Below are positions 45,008 through 54,540 of a DNA stretch of 64,000 bases, piece by piece. Source of the stretch: CAYOXX01 sp964408025 (GTDB lineage Bacteria; Acidobacteriota; DATKUA01); the NCBI GenBank assembly GCA_964408025.1, contig CAYOXX010000002.1, positions 62,001 through 126,000 of the forward strand, written 5' to 3'. Both the position numbers and the translations under genes were made by a program. The notes under the pieces were generated by a model that saw only the letters and a list, made by a program, of their open reading frames with translations, was not told where the DNA came from and did no database searches. Position 1 is the first letter of the stretch. Every line of letters begins with the position of its first letter.

Positions 45008-45850
45008 ATGTGTCCCGTGATCCTTAATAGACCGCTCAGTTTCGCAAGCACGCTGCCTCTCACTCTCGCATTGTTACTCGCGCAGACAGCGGCATTTCCC
45101 CCGCCGGCCGGTGCTCAGGAGGCGGAAAGCCCCGTGGAGGAGATCACCAACTCCGTGGGCATGGTCCTCAGGCTGATACCTGCCGGCACGTTCATGATGG
45201 GCTCCGTTTCCGCCTACTCTGACATGGTGGAGTGGCCGGTTCACGAGGTGACGATCTCGCGACCGTTCTACATCGGCGTCTACGAGGTGACGCAGGAGGA
45301 ATACGAGAGGGTGACGGGAACCAACCCCTCCTACTTCAGCGGCCCCAGGCGGCCGGTCGAAAGGGTCTCCTGGGAGGACGCCGTCGAGTTCTGCGAGAGA
45401 CTCTCCGAAATGGAGGGGGAAACTTACCGGCTGCCCACGGAGGCGGAGTGGGAGTACGCCTGCCGCGCCGGCACCACCACCGACTACTACTGGGGCGACG
45501 AGTTCGACGGGGACTACGCCTGGTACGAGAGCAACTGCGACGAGCAGACCCACGATGTGGGCCAGAAGCTGCCCAACCCCTGGGGCCTCTACGACATGTC
45601 GGGTAACGTCTGGGAGCACTGCTCCGACTGGGCCAGCCAGCGCTACTACCTGGTCTCGGAGTCGACCGATCCCCAGGGTCCCTACCGCGCCAGGTTCCGC
45701 GTCGCGCGCGGCGGCTCGTGGTACTACGACCGCTGGGTCGCTCGCTCACCGGCCCGCAACGGCTACATGCCGGGGCTGCGCATCCACTTCCTCGGCTTCC
45801 GCGTCGTCAGGGAGATCGAGGTGCCGATACGCCTCAACATCTTCCCCTAA
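45008..45850 (+). CDS. Exported SUMF1/formylglycine-generating-enzyme-fold protein lacking the active-site cysteines
   Basis: ATG at 45008 (AAAAGGG upstream) begins a signal peptide of about 38 residues; the product has 280 residues. The fold is plain: NSVGMVLRLIPAGTFMMGS, YIGVYEVTQEEYERVTG, RLPTEAEWEYACRAGT, WGLYDMSGNVWEH and RVARGGSWYYDRW. In true formylglycine-generating enzymes a Cys pair lies in the segment after RGGSW; here that segment is YYDRWVARSP without Cys, so sulfatase activation is unlikely. Such proteins often bind ligands or act as toxin- or kinase-linked modules. It ends eight bases from the convergent next gene. Confidence 0.87.
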   Translation: MCPVILNRPLSFASTLPLTLALLLAQTAAFPPPAGAQEAESPVEEITNSVGMVLRLIPAGTFMMGSVSAYSDMVEWPVHEVTISRPFYIGVYEVTQEEYERVTGTNPSYFSGPRRPVERVSWEDAVEFCERLSEMEGETYRLPTEAEWEYACRAGTTTDYYWGDEFDGDYAWYESNCDEQTHDVGQKLPNPWGLYDMSGNVWEHCSDWASQRYYLVSESTDPQGPYRARFRVARGGSWYYDRWVARSPARNGYMPGLRIHFLGFRVVREIEVPIRLNIFP

Positions 45851-45857
45851 TCTCGAG

Positions 45858-46598
45858 CTAGCGCCGCAGGGGCGTCGTGACCTCCTCGAAGTCCGCGGGA
45901 ACCTCGTAGAAGCCGGGCTCGACCTCGACGACGCGGATCAGCTCGACGGTCTGCTCGATCTCGTCACTGATGCTGCCCATGCTGATCGAGGTGGAGGTCC
46001 TGATCGGGTATCCCTCCATCGCCCTCAGCTCGCGCAGGACACTCTGGTCCAGGAACGGGTTCTGCTCGAGGCCGACGGTCGACATCAGCCGCATAAAGAC
46101 GTCCAGATCGAGCTCCGCCTCGGGGCTCATCCAGTAGTCGATGGTTATCTGCAGCTGCACGAAGTCGTCGCCGCGGGTCATGCTGCCGCGCCCGTGGAAG
46201 CGCAGCAGGCGGCAGGAGTAACCCGAGATCGCCGCCTCTTCGGCGCTCCGCTCGACGCGCCAGCTCACCTGCATCCGCTGTCGCATCATCGCCGCGGCGC
46301 GCTGGAAGTCGCTGCGCACTTGGCTCAGCGGGATGACGTAGTACTGGCGCTCCTCCCTGTCGATGGTGATCAGGCGGGAGTTGACGAGGTCGGTGATGTG
46401 CACCATCTGTTGGCCCGGCTCCTCGATCCGGATCGCCTGCTCGGCGATCCACATCCTGGTGACGCCGTTCTCCTCTCCGTCCTGGCTGGATTCACCGGAG
46501 TGGCGGCTCGACTGCTCGATGTAGATGTCGGCCGCGGCCGGGGCCGCCGCCAGAACCGCCAGTGCCAGTGCGGCCAGCATGATTTGCGCAGTTCTCAT
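45858..46598 (-). CDS. Secreted DUF4412-like protein
   Basis: The product has 246 residues and a signal peptide (MRTAQIMLAALALAVLAAAPAAA). Elements such as IYIEQSSRH, TRMWIAEQAIRIEEPGQQMVHI, DREERQYYVIPLSQ, YWMSPEAELDL and GYPIRTSTSISMG follow the pattern of DUF4412/LolA-like beta-sheet proteins. The function is unknown, perhaps ligand binding in the periplasm. It lies 22 bases downstream of the glycerate kinase gene on the same strand, although no functional link is apparent. Confidence 0.72.
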   Translation of the reverse strand: MRTAQIMLAALALAVLAAAPAAADIYIEQSSRHSGESSQDGEENGVTRMWIAEQAIRIEEPGQQMVHITDLVNSRLITIDREERQYYVIPLSQVRSDFQRAAAMMRQRMQVSWRVERSAEEAAISGYSCRLLRFHGRGSMTRGDDFVQLQITIDYWMSPEAELDLDVFMRLMSTVGLEQNPFLDQSVLRELRAMEGYPIRTSTSISMGSISDEIEQTVELIRVVEVEPGFYEVPADFEEVTTPLRR

Positions 46599-46620
46599 TT
46601 TCGATTCTCCTGCGTTTAGG

Positions 46621-47970
46621 TCACCTCACGAGGGCGAGCGTGACGTCCATCAGGTTCGTCCCCGTTGGTCCGGTTAGGATCAAATCGTCCAGCTGTTCAA
46701 AGAAGCGATATGAGTCGTTCCGGTCGAGCGCCTCGCGCGCTACGAGCCCCAGATCGCGGGCCCGGGCGACCGTGTCGCCGTCGGCCAGGGCACCCGCCGC
46801 GTCTGTGGGACCGTCGATGCCGTCGGTCGAGCCGGCCAGGACGAGGCAGTCGGGCAATCCGGCCAGCTCGATGGCCGCCGCCAGCGCCAGCTCGCAGTTG
46901 CGGCCGCCGAGGCCTTCGCCGCGCACCGTCACCGTGGTCTCGCCGCCGGCGATGTGCGCGTAGGGGCGCGCGTTCGCCGTCAGGCTGCTCGACAGATCGC
47001 TTGCCCGCCGAGCCAGGTCGCGGCCCAGCTCTCTGGCCTCGCCCTCGAACGGGTCCAGCTCCGTCATCGTCCAGTAGCCGCGTGCCCTGAGCTCCGACTC
47101 CAACGCAGCCAGCGCGTCGCGGTTGCAGCCGACGACATAATTATCGTATGCGGCCAGCGCCGCATCGCCGAGCTTAGGCGTCTCAGCCATCCGGCCCTGC
47201 AGTCCCAGCCTCAGGTGCTTGGCGACGCTCTGTGGAATCTCCCCCTCCAAGCCGTGCTTGCCGATAACCGACCAGGCGTCGCCGAAGGTGCCGGGATCGG
47301 GTACGGTCGGCCCACTGGCGATGACGGCCGGGTCGTCGCCCGGCACGTCGGAGAGGTAGAGGCCGAGGGCGGCCGCAGGGAAGATCGCCCGCAGCAGCTG
47401 CCCGCCCTTGAGCGCGCTGATGTGCTTGCGCACCGTATTGAGTTCTGAGATCGGCGCGCCGGCCAGCAGCAGCAGCCGCACCGTCTCCCGCTTGTCTTCC
47501 AGCGTTATGCCCTTCGCAGGGAGGGAGAAGATCGCCGAGCCGCCGCCGCTGACCAGGCAAATGACAAGCTCGTTCTCTCCCGCCGCCTTCGCCGTCTCCA
47601 GGGCCACCATGGCGGCCTCGACGTTCCGGGGGGTCGGCAGCGGATGGGTGCACTCCAACGCCGCGTACTTGTCGGGGAGCGGCCTCGGGAAAGAGTTCGA
47701 CAGCACCACGCCGCTCTCGATCAGCCCGCCCATAACGCCCTCGAGCCCCTCGACCATGCCCGCGGCCGCCTTGCCGAAGGCGATGACGCGGATCCGCTCG
47801 AACGATCCCACCTCGGCGACCCCGCCCATTACTCTCAGCCTCGAGCCTTCCAAGCGCAGCCGCTCCGCGAGCAACCGGCGGGGATCGATCTCTTCCAGCG
47901 CCGAACTGTAGGCGGCCAAGGCGTCAGCGCGCAGATCGCGGTCTCGCTCCACGCTAGCCTCTTCTACCAT
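46621..47970 (-). CDS. Glycerate 2-kinase (type II, MOFRL domain)
   Basis: The product has 449 residues. The N-terminal DUF4147 domain has AFGKAAAGMVEGLE, LVSGGGSAIFSLPAKGITLEDK, NTVRKHISALKGGQLL and LYLSDVPGDDPAVIASGPT. The C-terminal MOFRL domain has AHIAGGETTVTVRGEGLGGRNCELALAAA and GSTDGIDGPTDAAGA. It phosphorylates D-glycerate to 2-phosphoglycerate, feeding glycolysis. ATG at 47970 is preferred to the adjacent GTG at 47973. The 300 bases upstream (47971-48270) show no gene or clear promoter. Confidence 0.95.
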   Translation of the reverse strand: MVEEASVERDRDLRADALAAYSSALEEIDPRRLLAERLRLEGSRLRVMGGVAEVGSFERIRVIAFGKAAAGMVEGLEGVMGGLIESGVVLSNSFPRPLPDKYAALECTHPLPTPRNVEAAMVALETAKAAGENELVICLVSGGGSAIFSLPAKGITLEDKRETVRLLLLAGAPISELNTVRKHISALKGGQLLRAIFPAAALGLYLSDVPGDDPAVIASGPTVPDPGTFGDAWSVIGKHGLEGEIPQSVAKHLRLGLQGRMAETPKLGDAALAAYDNYVVGCNRDALAALESELRARGYWTMTELDPFEGEARELGRDLARRASDLSSSLTANARPYAHIAGGETTVTVRGEGLGGRNCELALAAAIELAGLPDCLVLAGSTDGIDGPTDAAGALADGDTVARARDLGLVAREALDRNDSYRFFEQLDDLILTGPTGTNLMDVTLALVR

Positions 47971-48270
47971 CACCTAGAACCATACTACCTGTCTTGAGCA
48001 AGGATCATACCAACCCGGCAAGCGAATGTGTCAAGGAACGTATACAACTCCAACGCGACCGGCCGCCGATAACTTACGCTTTCTCAAACATTTAGCATGC
48101 GCCACCTGAGGCTGACTCCGATGTCGTCCGCTCCCGCCACCCGGCCCAATCGATACACTGTCCAAACAAAGGGACAACATCCGTCGCGTGACGGCCCGCC
48201 TCACCCGTCGAGCGGCACAATAGCAGACTAAAGTCAAGCCCGCACACCCCCGATAAACAGTGAGAAGAGA

Positions 48271-49716
48271 ATGTCTTGCCGGGCTTCAGTGATGAAAATG
48301 CGGCCGCACGCGCATGGTCGCCTCCCAGCCCTCGATACCCCTCTGCCTTCCGTTCGGACCGTCGCGAAAATCGACTTTCTCGACGACCACTGGCTGGAGT
48401 GCCGACGCGGTCTGCGTCGCGCCTACAGCCAGGCCTTCAAGTCCCCCGCCAACCCAGTGGTCAGGCCGACCGAGCAGTGGGAGGAGAATCGGATTTACCT
48501 CTTCGGCTCCGTCCTGCCCGCCGGCAACAGCGGCTACCGGATGTGGTACCAGACCTGCTCGGATCGCCTGCGGGGCCCGGACAAGGCCTTGGTCTGCGTC
48601 GCCGACTCCCACGACCTGGTCTCGTGGCGGAAACAAATAAACGGTTTCCTCCCGTTCCGCGACCAGAAGAAGACTAATATAGTCCTCAAGTGCTCCGGCC
48701 CCGCGCCCCTCTACTCGCCGTCCATCATCTTCGATGAGCGGGAGACCGATCCCGCCAAGCGCTTCAAGATGCTCTTCTGGGACAGCGGGCGCCCGAACGA
48801 GCGGCGCGGCGGTTGTGTCGCCTTTTCGCCCAATGGCCTCCGCTGGCGGCGCCACGCTTCGAACCCGGTTTTCTGCAATCCCAACGATGTCCTAGTGACC
48901 TCACTCGATCCCGACGGCGGCTACCTGTGCTACCAGACGCTCCTCGTCGAAGACACGAGCCAGGACCACCCGCGGGACAACCTGCGGGGCCGGCGCAGGA
49001 TCATCGGCCTGCGCACCAGCGGCGACTTCGTCAACTGGAGCGAGTCGAAGCCTATCCTCAGTCCCGACGACTCCGACCCCGCGGACGCGCAGTTCTACGG
49101 CATGGCGGTCCACAGGGAAGGCGACCTGTGGATCGGCCTGCTCTGGACCTACCGCGCCGGCAGCCAGACCAGCGACGTCCAGCTCGCCTGGAGCCGCGAC
49201 GGCCGCCGCTGGCAGCGGCCCCGGGAGCGCCGACCGCTGATACCCCTCGGCGACCCGAGGCAATTCGACTGCGGCCTCATCTTCACCGCCTCGTCGCCGG
49301 TCGAACTCGACGGCCGGATACACATTCTCTACGGCGGCTTCGACGGGCCCCACGACTCGCGCACGCGCTCTGCGGCCATCGGCCTCGCATCGCTGCGGCG
49401 GGACGGCTGGTGCGCGCTGGCGGCGGGGGACGAATGGGGCGAGCTGACCACCACTCCCCTTCCTTTCCCACCGCAGACGCTGCGACTCAACATCGACGCC
49501 TCCAGCGGTTGCTGCGCCGGCGAAATAATCGACGTAGAGAGCGGAGCGCCGTTGCCGGGCTGCTCGCTACACGACTCCATCCCGATACAGGATATGAACT
49601 CGCTCGCGGCGCGACTCCGCTGGCAAAGCACTCCTCACCCATCACCGGAGCCGGGCGCATGGGCACTGCGGCTTCGCTTGCGCAACGCGAATCTATACGC
49701 AGTAAAAGCGCCCTGA
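48271..49716 (+). CDS. Beta-propeller glycosidase-like protein (GH32/GH43 superfamily-like)
   Basis: The product has 481 residues and no signal peptide. The blades contain GNSGYRMWYQT, YSPSIIFDERETDPAKRFKMLF, GGCVAFSPNGLRWRRHASNP, SGDFVNWSESKPILSPDD and VQLAWSRDGRRWQRP, which resemble the five-bladed propellers of furanosidases and their relatives. A conserved catalytic triad cannot be fixed by eye, although several Asp and Glu lie in blade-entry positions. Start choice is uncertain; an in-frame ATG lies at 48292. It stands alone. Carbohydrate cleavage is likely but unproven. Confidence 0.65.
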   Translation: MSCRASVMKMRPHAHGRLPALDTPLPSVRTVAKIDFLDDHWLECRRGLRRAYSQAFKSPANPVVRPTEQWEENRIYLFGSVLPAGNSGYRMWYQTCSDRLRGPDKALVCVADSHDLVSWRKQINGFLPFRDQKKTNIVLKCSGPAPLYSPSIIFDERETDPAKRFKMLFWDSGRPNERRGGCVAFSPNGLRWRRHASNPVFCNPNDVLVTSLDPDGGYLCYQTLLVEDTSQDHPRDNLRGRRRIIGLRTSGDFVNWSESKPILSPDDSDPADAQFYGMAVHREGDLWIGLLWTYRAGSQTSDVQLAWSRDGRRWQRPRERRPLIPLGDPRQFDCGLIFTASSPVELDGRIHILYGGFDGPHDSRTRSAAIGLASLRRDGWCALAAGDEWGELTTTPLPFPPQTLRLNIDASSGCCAGEIIDVESGAPLPGCSLHDSIPIQDMNSLAARLRWQSTPHPSPEPGAWALRLRLRNANLYAVKAP

Positions 49717-49963
49717 CCTACGGTAGAAATATCATCAGGTCAACAAGTTCATAACATTGCTAATTTATAAATAGTTTTTACACAAAAAGGCAAACCGATA
49801 CAAAGATGACGGACACCAGGGGGGAGACCAGGGAGTGTGACTGTAGCAGTTGAATCCTGGTTGACACTTCGGGTCCTTTGGCCAGCAGATTCTGGGGCAG
49901 GGCTTATTCTTTGCGGCCAGCCTTAAAATGTCGAGGAAGGCAAAACTAGGCTTTTCATCTACA

Positions 49964-49992
49964 TTGCATAATGATACCAGATTAGTTATAAT
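49964..49992 (+). promoter_or_regulatory. Sigma-70-type promoter of the lipase-like gene
   Basis: TTGCAT (49964-49969) and TATAAT (49987-49992) are 17 bases apart. The predicted start near 49999 precedes GGAGG at 50052 and the ATG at 50063. The remaining part of 49717-50062 is AT-rich and shows no convincing gene. Confidence 0.6.
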
Positions 49993-50062
49993 ACTTGCAT
50001 TCAACAATAGACAGGTGCATAACCCCTGAGCAAGAAGAGGCGAGCATCTCTGGAGGTCAGCA

Positions 50063-51955
50063 ATGAGTTCAACCCATCGTTCGATGTTTACAGCCTTCAT
50101 AGCGATCGCAGCGTTGACGATGATGTGTGTCTGCCAAGCGATGTCTCAAGAAAGGGAAGATCGCCCGACGGGCGATCCATTGGATTATCCGGTGCTCCTG
50201 GTTCACGGCCTCGGCGAAGGCCCCGGCGAAGAGGCCTTCGGCAGCCTCCAAGAGTTGCTCGAATCCTACTATTTCGACGTCGAAGTGATGGACTTCAACA
50301 GTTATGCCGGCAACTCCATCGCCAGACACCGCGACGCCGGCAACCTGGGAACCCTCGCAGCTATCCTCGGGATCAGAATAAGGAGCGTACTGAAGCAGTA
50401 CAACACCGACAGGCTCCACATCGTCGCCCACAGCTACGGCGGCCTCATCGTCCAGGCGTACCTGCTGGATTACGGCGAGGATTACTCCTCGAAAAAGGGC
50501 GGCTACGGCGACAACGTAGACAAGGTGGTCTACATCCAGGTGCCGTTCTACGGCGTGGTCACCGACGATGAGGAGACGCTGCGGCAGATCGTTGAGGACA
50601 CAGACTACGGCCCCTACACCGACTGGCAGGAAATCATGCGTACCCTTGAACTCGGCAGCCAGTGGATTTACGACATGGATGTCGCTCTACGTATAGAGAA
50701 CCTATATCGAGACGAGATTGACGCCATCACCCTGGTCGCCGGCGACGACGAGTTCGTCCCGCCGTTGTTCGGAACCCTCAACGCCTTCATGGAGAAAGGT
50801 AGGACCCATACTTTCCACCGCTTCCGCATCTTCGACGGCCAGCAATGGGGTAACTACACGCACTCTCAACATCCTCTCAGCAAGACCAGGCAACGCGACT
50901 CACTAGCCTACGTACAGAGCACGACCGACCCTGTTTTCCTCTCTATTGTCAGCTTCCTCGAGGGCGGAAACATATGGCGCAAGATCGGAATGATCAACCT
51001 GCCGACCGATGTCATCGTCATGGTCAAATACGACAAGGTCAAGGGGTATAAGAATATCGGCGAGGGAGACGTAACTCTGACCCTCAAGAAAAAAGCAAAA
51101 GGCGGTAACGGTTCCAGGTCCGACGCTGCCCGCGCAGCCGGGAGCGGCGACGTTTCCAACGGCTACTTCAACTCGCGCTCACGGATCTTCGTCTTCTCCG
51201 ACCTAGCGCCGGGCAGGTACGACATAAACATCAACAATCCTAAGGGAGAGGACTTTGAGCAAGGGTTTGAATTCTATCCGACTGACTTGAAATCCTACGC
51301 ATATAACCCCAAGAAGAACGAACTCCGGGAAGGCGATGTGCAGGTTTCCGACCTCGAAGGGCTCTACACGCTCGGCGGGCTGGTCTATCCGGGCAACATG
51401 CAATCCGCGCTGGTAGTGAATATCGCCGGCCGTGGCCTGAATACCAACGGCTTCGCCATCGAATTCGACATCGAGAACGCCGATCCCCAGTGGTACGACA
51501 AGGGAGTGGTGTTCTCGATGATGAACCAGAACGGCCCGCTACCTCCGGGTGGGCGCCCTCGGGATAACGGCGCACGGCTAGAGTTCGTCATTCGCGGTAC
51601 TAACGTCAAACCAGGCACCAGCACTAAGCACGCCAGCAAGATTACCTTTTACCTAGTGGTAGATAAAAATCGAGATAATGTAAAGCAGTATCCGGGCGAA
51701 GGCGTAGAATACAAAACCAGCGAGACCTGGAACTGGATGCTGAGACATCACGTGAGGCTCACGGTTGAAACCATCAACGGAGTCTGCTGGGTCAAGTGCT
51801 GGGTGGACGGTGAATTCGTTTTCGATCTGGACAAGAGCGCTCCCTACTACAATCCGAACCCGGTCATCTACTTCGGCGGCTCCGAGTTCAACGTCGACTA
51901 CCACGCGCCCAAAGGCGCCCGGCTGTCAAACTTCAGAATCTACAACCTCCAATAG
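50063..51955 (+). CDS. Secreted lipase-like alpha/beta hydrolase with lectin-like C-terminal domain
   Basis: The product has 630 residues, with GGAGG six bases before the ATG and a signal peptide (residues 1-28). An alpha/beta hydrolase occupies about 35-290: VLLVHGLGEGPGEEAF, nucleophile Ser in VAHSYGGLIVQ, an Asp in LVAGDDEFVPP and a candidate His in GNYTHSQHPLS. A small PEGA-like beta domain (about 315-415) contains FVFSDLAPGRYDININ. The last 190 residues form a concanavalin-like sandwich (NTNGFAIEFDIENADPQWYD; VCWVKCWVDGEFVFD). It resembles secreted lipases or LCAT/PGAP1-type esterases with a binding module. The substrate is unknown. Confidence 0.82.
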   Translation: MSSTHRSMFTAFIAIAALTMMCVCQAMSQEREDRPTGDPLDYPVLLVHGLGEGPGEEAFGSLQELLESYYFDVEVMDFNSYAGNSIARHRDAGNLGTLAAILGIRIRSVLKQYNTDRLHIVAHSYGGLIVQAYLLDYGEDYSSKKGGYGDNVDKVVYIQVPFYGVVTDDEETLRQIVEDTDYGPYTDWQEIMRTLELGSQWIYDMDVALRIENLYRDEIDAITLVAGDDEFVPPLFGTLNAFMEKGRTHTFHRFRIFDGQQWGNYTHSQHPLSKTRQRDSLAYVQSTTDPVFLSIVSFLEGGNIWRKIGMINLPTDVIVMVKYDKVKGYKNIGEGDVTLTLKKKAKGGNGSRSDAARAAGSGDVSNGYFNSRSRIFVFSDLAPGRYDININNPKGEDFEQGFEFYPTDLKSYAYNPKKNELREGDVQVSDLEGLYTLGGLVYPGNMQSALVVNIAGRGLNTNGFAIEFDIENADPQWYDKGVVFSMMNQNGPLPPGGRPRDNGARLEFVIRGTNVKPGTSTKHASKITFYLVVDKNRDNVKQYPGEGVEYKTSETWNWMLRHHVRLTVETINGVCWVKCWVDGEFVFDLDKSAPYYNPNPVIYFGGSEFNVDYHAPKGARLSNFRIYNLQ

Positions 51956-51976
51956 ACGTCAGAGGAGGCTGGCTCA

Positions 51977-52006
51977 GAACCGCCGTAGGGATCGGCGGTT
52001 CTTGTG
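51977..52006 (+). terminator. Probable intrinsic terminator of the lipase-like gene
   Basis: A nine-base stem GAACCGCCG/CGGCGGTTC (51977-51985 with 51993-52001) is followed by a short TTGTGT tail, 22 bases past the stop. Confidence 0.65.
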
Positions 52007-52231
52007 TACATAGCCCAGTTCGAAGTGCAGAAAAGTGGATAAGCGAGGGTTCTGCAGCGTATAGAGCCCTTAGGCACTTACATCGCCCTCAAAGGATCAG
52101 GGCAGATAGGGAGAATACTCCACTAAATTCTTCGAGAGCAGAAAAAGGACATCTCTTCATCTCTGTGGTGGCCGATGTAATATAAAGTGTCTCGATTCAG
52201 GAATGGTACCCTGCCATCCCACCCCGTTCCG

Positions 52232-52340
52232 CTGCCCCGTGACAGGGGCAGCTTCGCTCCTAGATTGATAATGCCATAAGGGATCGCTTTATGGGCAGGT
52301 TGCGAGAGGAGAATACCTCTTCTCTGTAGAGCATCTGAGT
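52232..52340 (+). repeat. Diverged ~100-nt element, copy A
   Basis: It begins CTGCCCCGTGACAGG, where CTGCCCC pairs with GGGGCAG, and continues CTTCGCTCCTAGAT. Aligned copies start at 54675 and 63428. The right end, near GAGTGGGGTGGGCA, is uncertain. It lies in the 679-base gap 51956-52634, which otherwise shows only the terminator at 51977. Confidence 0.45.
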
Positions 52341-52634
52341 GGGGTGGGCAATTTCTTAAAAGATTCTTGTCCGCTTTCGATACTAGCAGAGTTTAGTTAG
52401 GTGTGTCGCATTTATGGGTGGGGATTCAGTATCAGCAATCCTTCTGAGCCTGCCGGAAACCTAGGGATCATTGACATGGCAATTGAGCTAACAGCACAAG
52501 TTCTATCATCCTATACAGTGGCTAGCGTTAACTAAGCCATGCCAAAACTATGAAAGGAGGTCAAGGAACGGAGGCTTAAAGTAACTCTTATGGAATCTAA
52601 GATCCAATTGGTGTGCTGGAGAAAGGAGATGCAA

Positions 52635-54482
52635 ATGAAAAAGCTACTATTTGTCAGTTTCTCACTATCACTATTAGCCTGTTGTTTCGTAATCCCGATT
52701 TCAATAGCTCAGGAGGCGGAATGGGTTGATGTTAGCACACTAGGCCCTTCAGTTCGTGCAACACCCGCAATGGTCTATGACGAAGAAAATAATGTAGGAG
52801 TACTTTTTGGTGGGGGGGCTAACATAGGTGGGATTCATAATGATTATGGTGATACTTGGATATGGGATAGTAGTACTAGAACATGGACTGAGGTTACACC
52901 AACAGATCCAGAATCATCACCTTCCAAACGTAGAGTAGCTGGAATGGCTTACTATAGTAATGGAAAAGCGATTCTTTTTGGTGGAATTACCGGCACTGGT
53001 GGAACTACCGTCATTCACTATGATACTTGGATATGGGATAGTAGTACTAGAACATGGAATGATGTTACTCCAGAGGACGTTGATGATAGAGTAGCAAATG
53101 GCACATGGCCTGCTAAACGTGGTTTAACTAAATTAGCTTATGATAGTGCTAGAGATAGAGTAGTACTTTTTGGAGGATGGGATGGATATAACTATTTTGG
53201 TGATACATGGGAATGGGATGATGACAATAGAATATGGATAGATGTAACTCCTTCTGGCGATTCTCCATCTGGGAGATATAGCCATGATATGGCCTATGAT
53301 GGTGTTAATGGAATTGTCCTCTTTGGTGGAAATGACCGGGTGGTACGTGGTGATACTTGGATATGGGATGGTACTAATTGGCAAGAAGTCACTCCTGAAA
53401 TAGGACCATCACCTTCTAGGCGTGAGTCGCCTGCAATGGCTTATGACAGCACGAGCAACAGAGTGATCCTCTTTGGGGGACTGCATTATGATCCAAAAGA
53501 GTTCAAAGACGACACTTGGGAATGGGACGGTAATACGAGAACATGGACTGATATCAGCACACCAGGACCAGATGCCCGCCTATATCATGCGATGGCCTAT
53601 GATAGCGAAAATAGTGTGATGGTTCTTTTTGGAGGAGTATATGACCCATTGGTTTTTTTAGATGACACATGGGAATACGGCCCTGTTTGTATAGAAAACG
53701 AAATAACCGCCACGGATCCGGACGGCAACAGTAACTATTGTTCATCAATTCAAGAGGCTGTCGATTTAGTCGACGGTGAAGGCTGGGAGATTACCGTTGG
53801 ATCTGGCGAGTATGATGAATACGTCCTGATCCGTGGGAAAGTAAACCTCGCTATCAGAACATCATGCGCTGCTGAAGTAAAAGGCTTTATGCTCCAAAAA
53901 TGCAACAACATCACAATTGACGGCTTCACAATTGATGCAGAGGGCTCAGGTGCTAACGGCGTCACGCTGATGGGCGGCAATAACGATAATAGCGACGTCA
54001 CCATCACTAACTGCGATATCCACGGAGCTGGCAACAGCTACAGCGGCATCAAAGCGGCGCGGGGCAATCCCAACACAACAATCATTGGTAACCACATCCA
54101 TCACAATGGCCGCAACGGGATAGTATTTATCGATGCCGCAGGTGGGCCGCACTTCATTACAAACAACGTCATCGAAGCAAATGGTTGGAATGGATTGAAA
54201 GTCGCCCGGCAACACGAGATCACTCTGACCGGTAACACGATCACAGCCAATGGCACAAGATCAGGTACTACTGGAGGCCGCTATGGAGTTCTCCGCGAGC
54301 GAACTACCGGGACAGGCTGGCCGGAAGGGATCACGCTCATCAACAACGTAATAACTGATAACAACGGGACGGTCCAGACAGGAAAGAGCTCAATTGATCT
54401 CGGAAACTACGACCAGATGCTGGATGAGACAGACAGCGGCAACACTACAACCTCTGGAGACGAAGGACCTGGCGTGAGCTAG
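52635..54482 (+). CDS. Secreted Kelch-repeat protein with right-handed beta-helix C-terminus
   Basis: ATG at 52635 is preceded by AAAGGAGA at 5-6 bases and starts a signal peptide (MKKLLFVSFSLSLLACCFVIPISIA); an in-frame ATG lies at 52590. The product has 615 residues. Kelch-type blades fill about 35-365, each with a hydrophobic-FGG block followed by DTWxWD and TRTWxxVTP, giving six or seven blades. From about 375 a parallel beta-helix follows (NITIDGFTIDAEGSGANGV, NTTIIGNHIHHNGRNGIVF, ITLTGNTITANGT). The two-part design suggests a surface protein that binds or cleaves polysaccharide. The Kelch half is markedly AT-richer than the helix half, indicating mosaic origin. A strong terminator follows. 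Confidence 0.82.
   Translation: MKKLLFVSFSLSLLACCFVIPISIAQEAEWVDVSTLGPSVRATPAMVYDEENNVGVLFGGGANIGGIHNDYGDTWIWDSSTRTWTEVTPTDPESSPSKRRVAGMAYYSNGKAILFGGITGTGGTTVIHYDTWIWDSSTRTWNDVTPEDVDDRVANGTWPAKRGLTKLAYDSARDRVVLFGGWDGYNYFGDTWEWDDDNRIWIDVTPSGDSPSGRYSHDMAYDGVNGIVLFGGNDRVVRGDTWIWDGTNWQEVTPEIGPSPSRRESPAMAYDSTSNRVILFGGLHYDPKEFKDDTWEWDGNTRTWTDISTPGPDARLYHAMAYDSENSVMVLFGGVYDPLVFLDDTWEYGPVCIENEITATDPDGNSNYCSSIQEAVDLVDGEGWEITVGSGEYDEYVLIRGKVNLAIRTSCAAEVKGFMLQKCNNITIDGFTIDAEGSGANGVTLMGGNNDNSDVTITNCDIHGAGNSYSGIKAARGNPNTTIIGNHIHHNGRNGIVFIDAAGGPHFITNNVIEANGWNGLKVARQHEITLTGNTITANGTRSGTTGGRYGVLRERTTGTGWPEGITLINNVITDNNGTVQTGKSSIDLGNYDQMLDETDSGNTTTSGDEGPGVS
52850..53058 (+). repeat. Exact 38-nt direct repeat within the Kelch gene
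   Basis: The 38 bases at 52850-52887 recur unchanged at 53021-53058 (both encode the DTWIWDSSTRTW blade motif). A shorter partial copy lies at 53351. Identity at the DNA level, including synonymous sites, implies recent blade duplication or conversion. Confidence 0.85.
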
Positions 54483-54509
54483 TACATCCCTTCAGTGCGA
54501 AAATATATT

Positions 54510-54540
54510 GAGGCCGCCTGAAAAACGGCGGCCTCGTTTT
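54510..54540 (+). terminator. Rho-independent terminator of the Kelch gene
   Basis: A perfect nine-base stem GAGGCCGCC/GGCGGCCTC (54510-54518 with 54527-54535) is followed by GTTTTAA, 27 bases past the stop. Confidence 0.88.

Noticed and set aside
49765..50100. Minus-strand open frame with a Cys-rich C-terminus, considered as a small secreted peptide or modified-peptide precursor
   Set aside because: It overlaps the promoter and start of the lipase-like gene, lacks a ribosome-binding site and has no modifying enzyme genes nearby.
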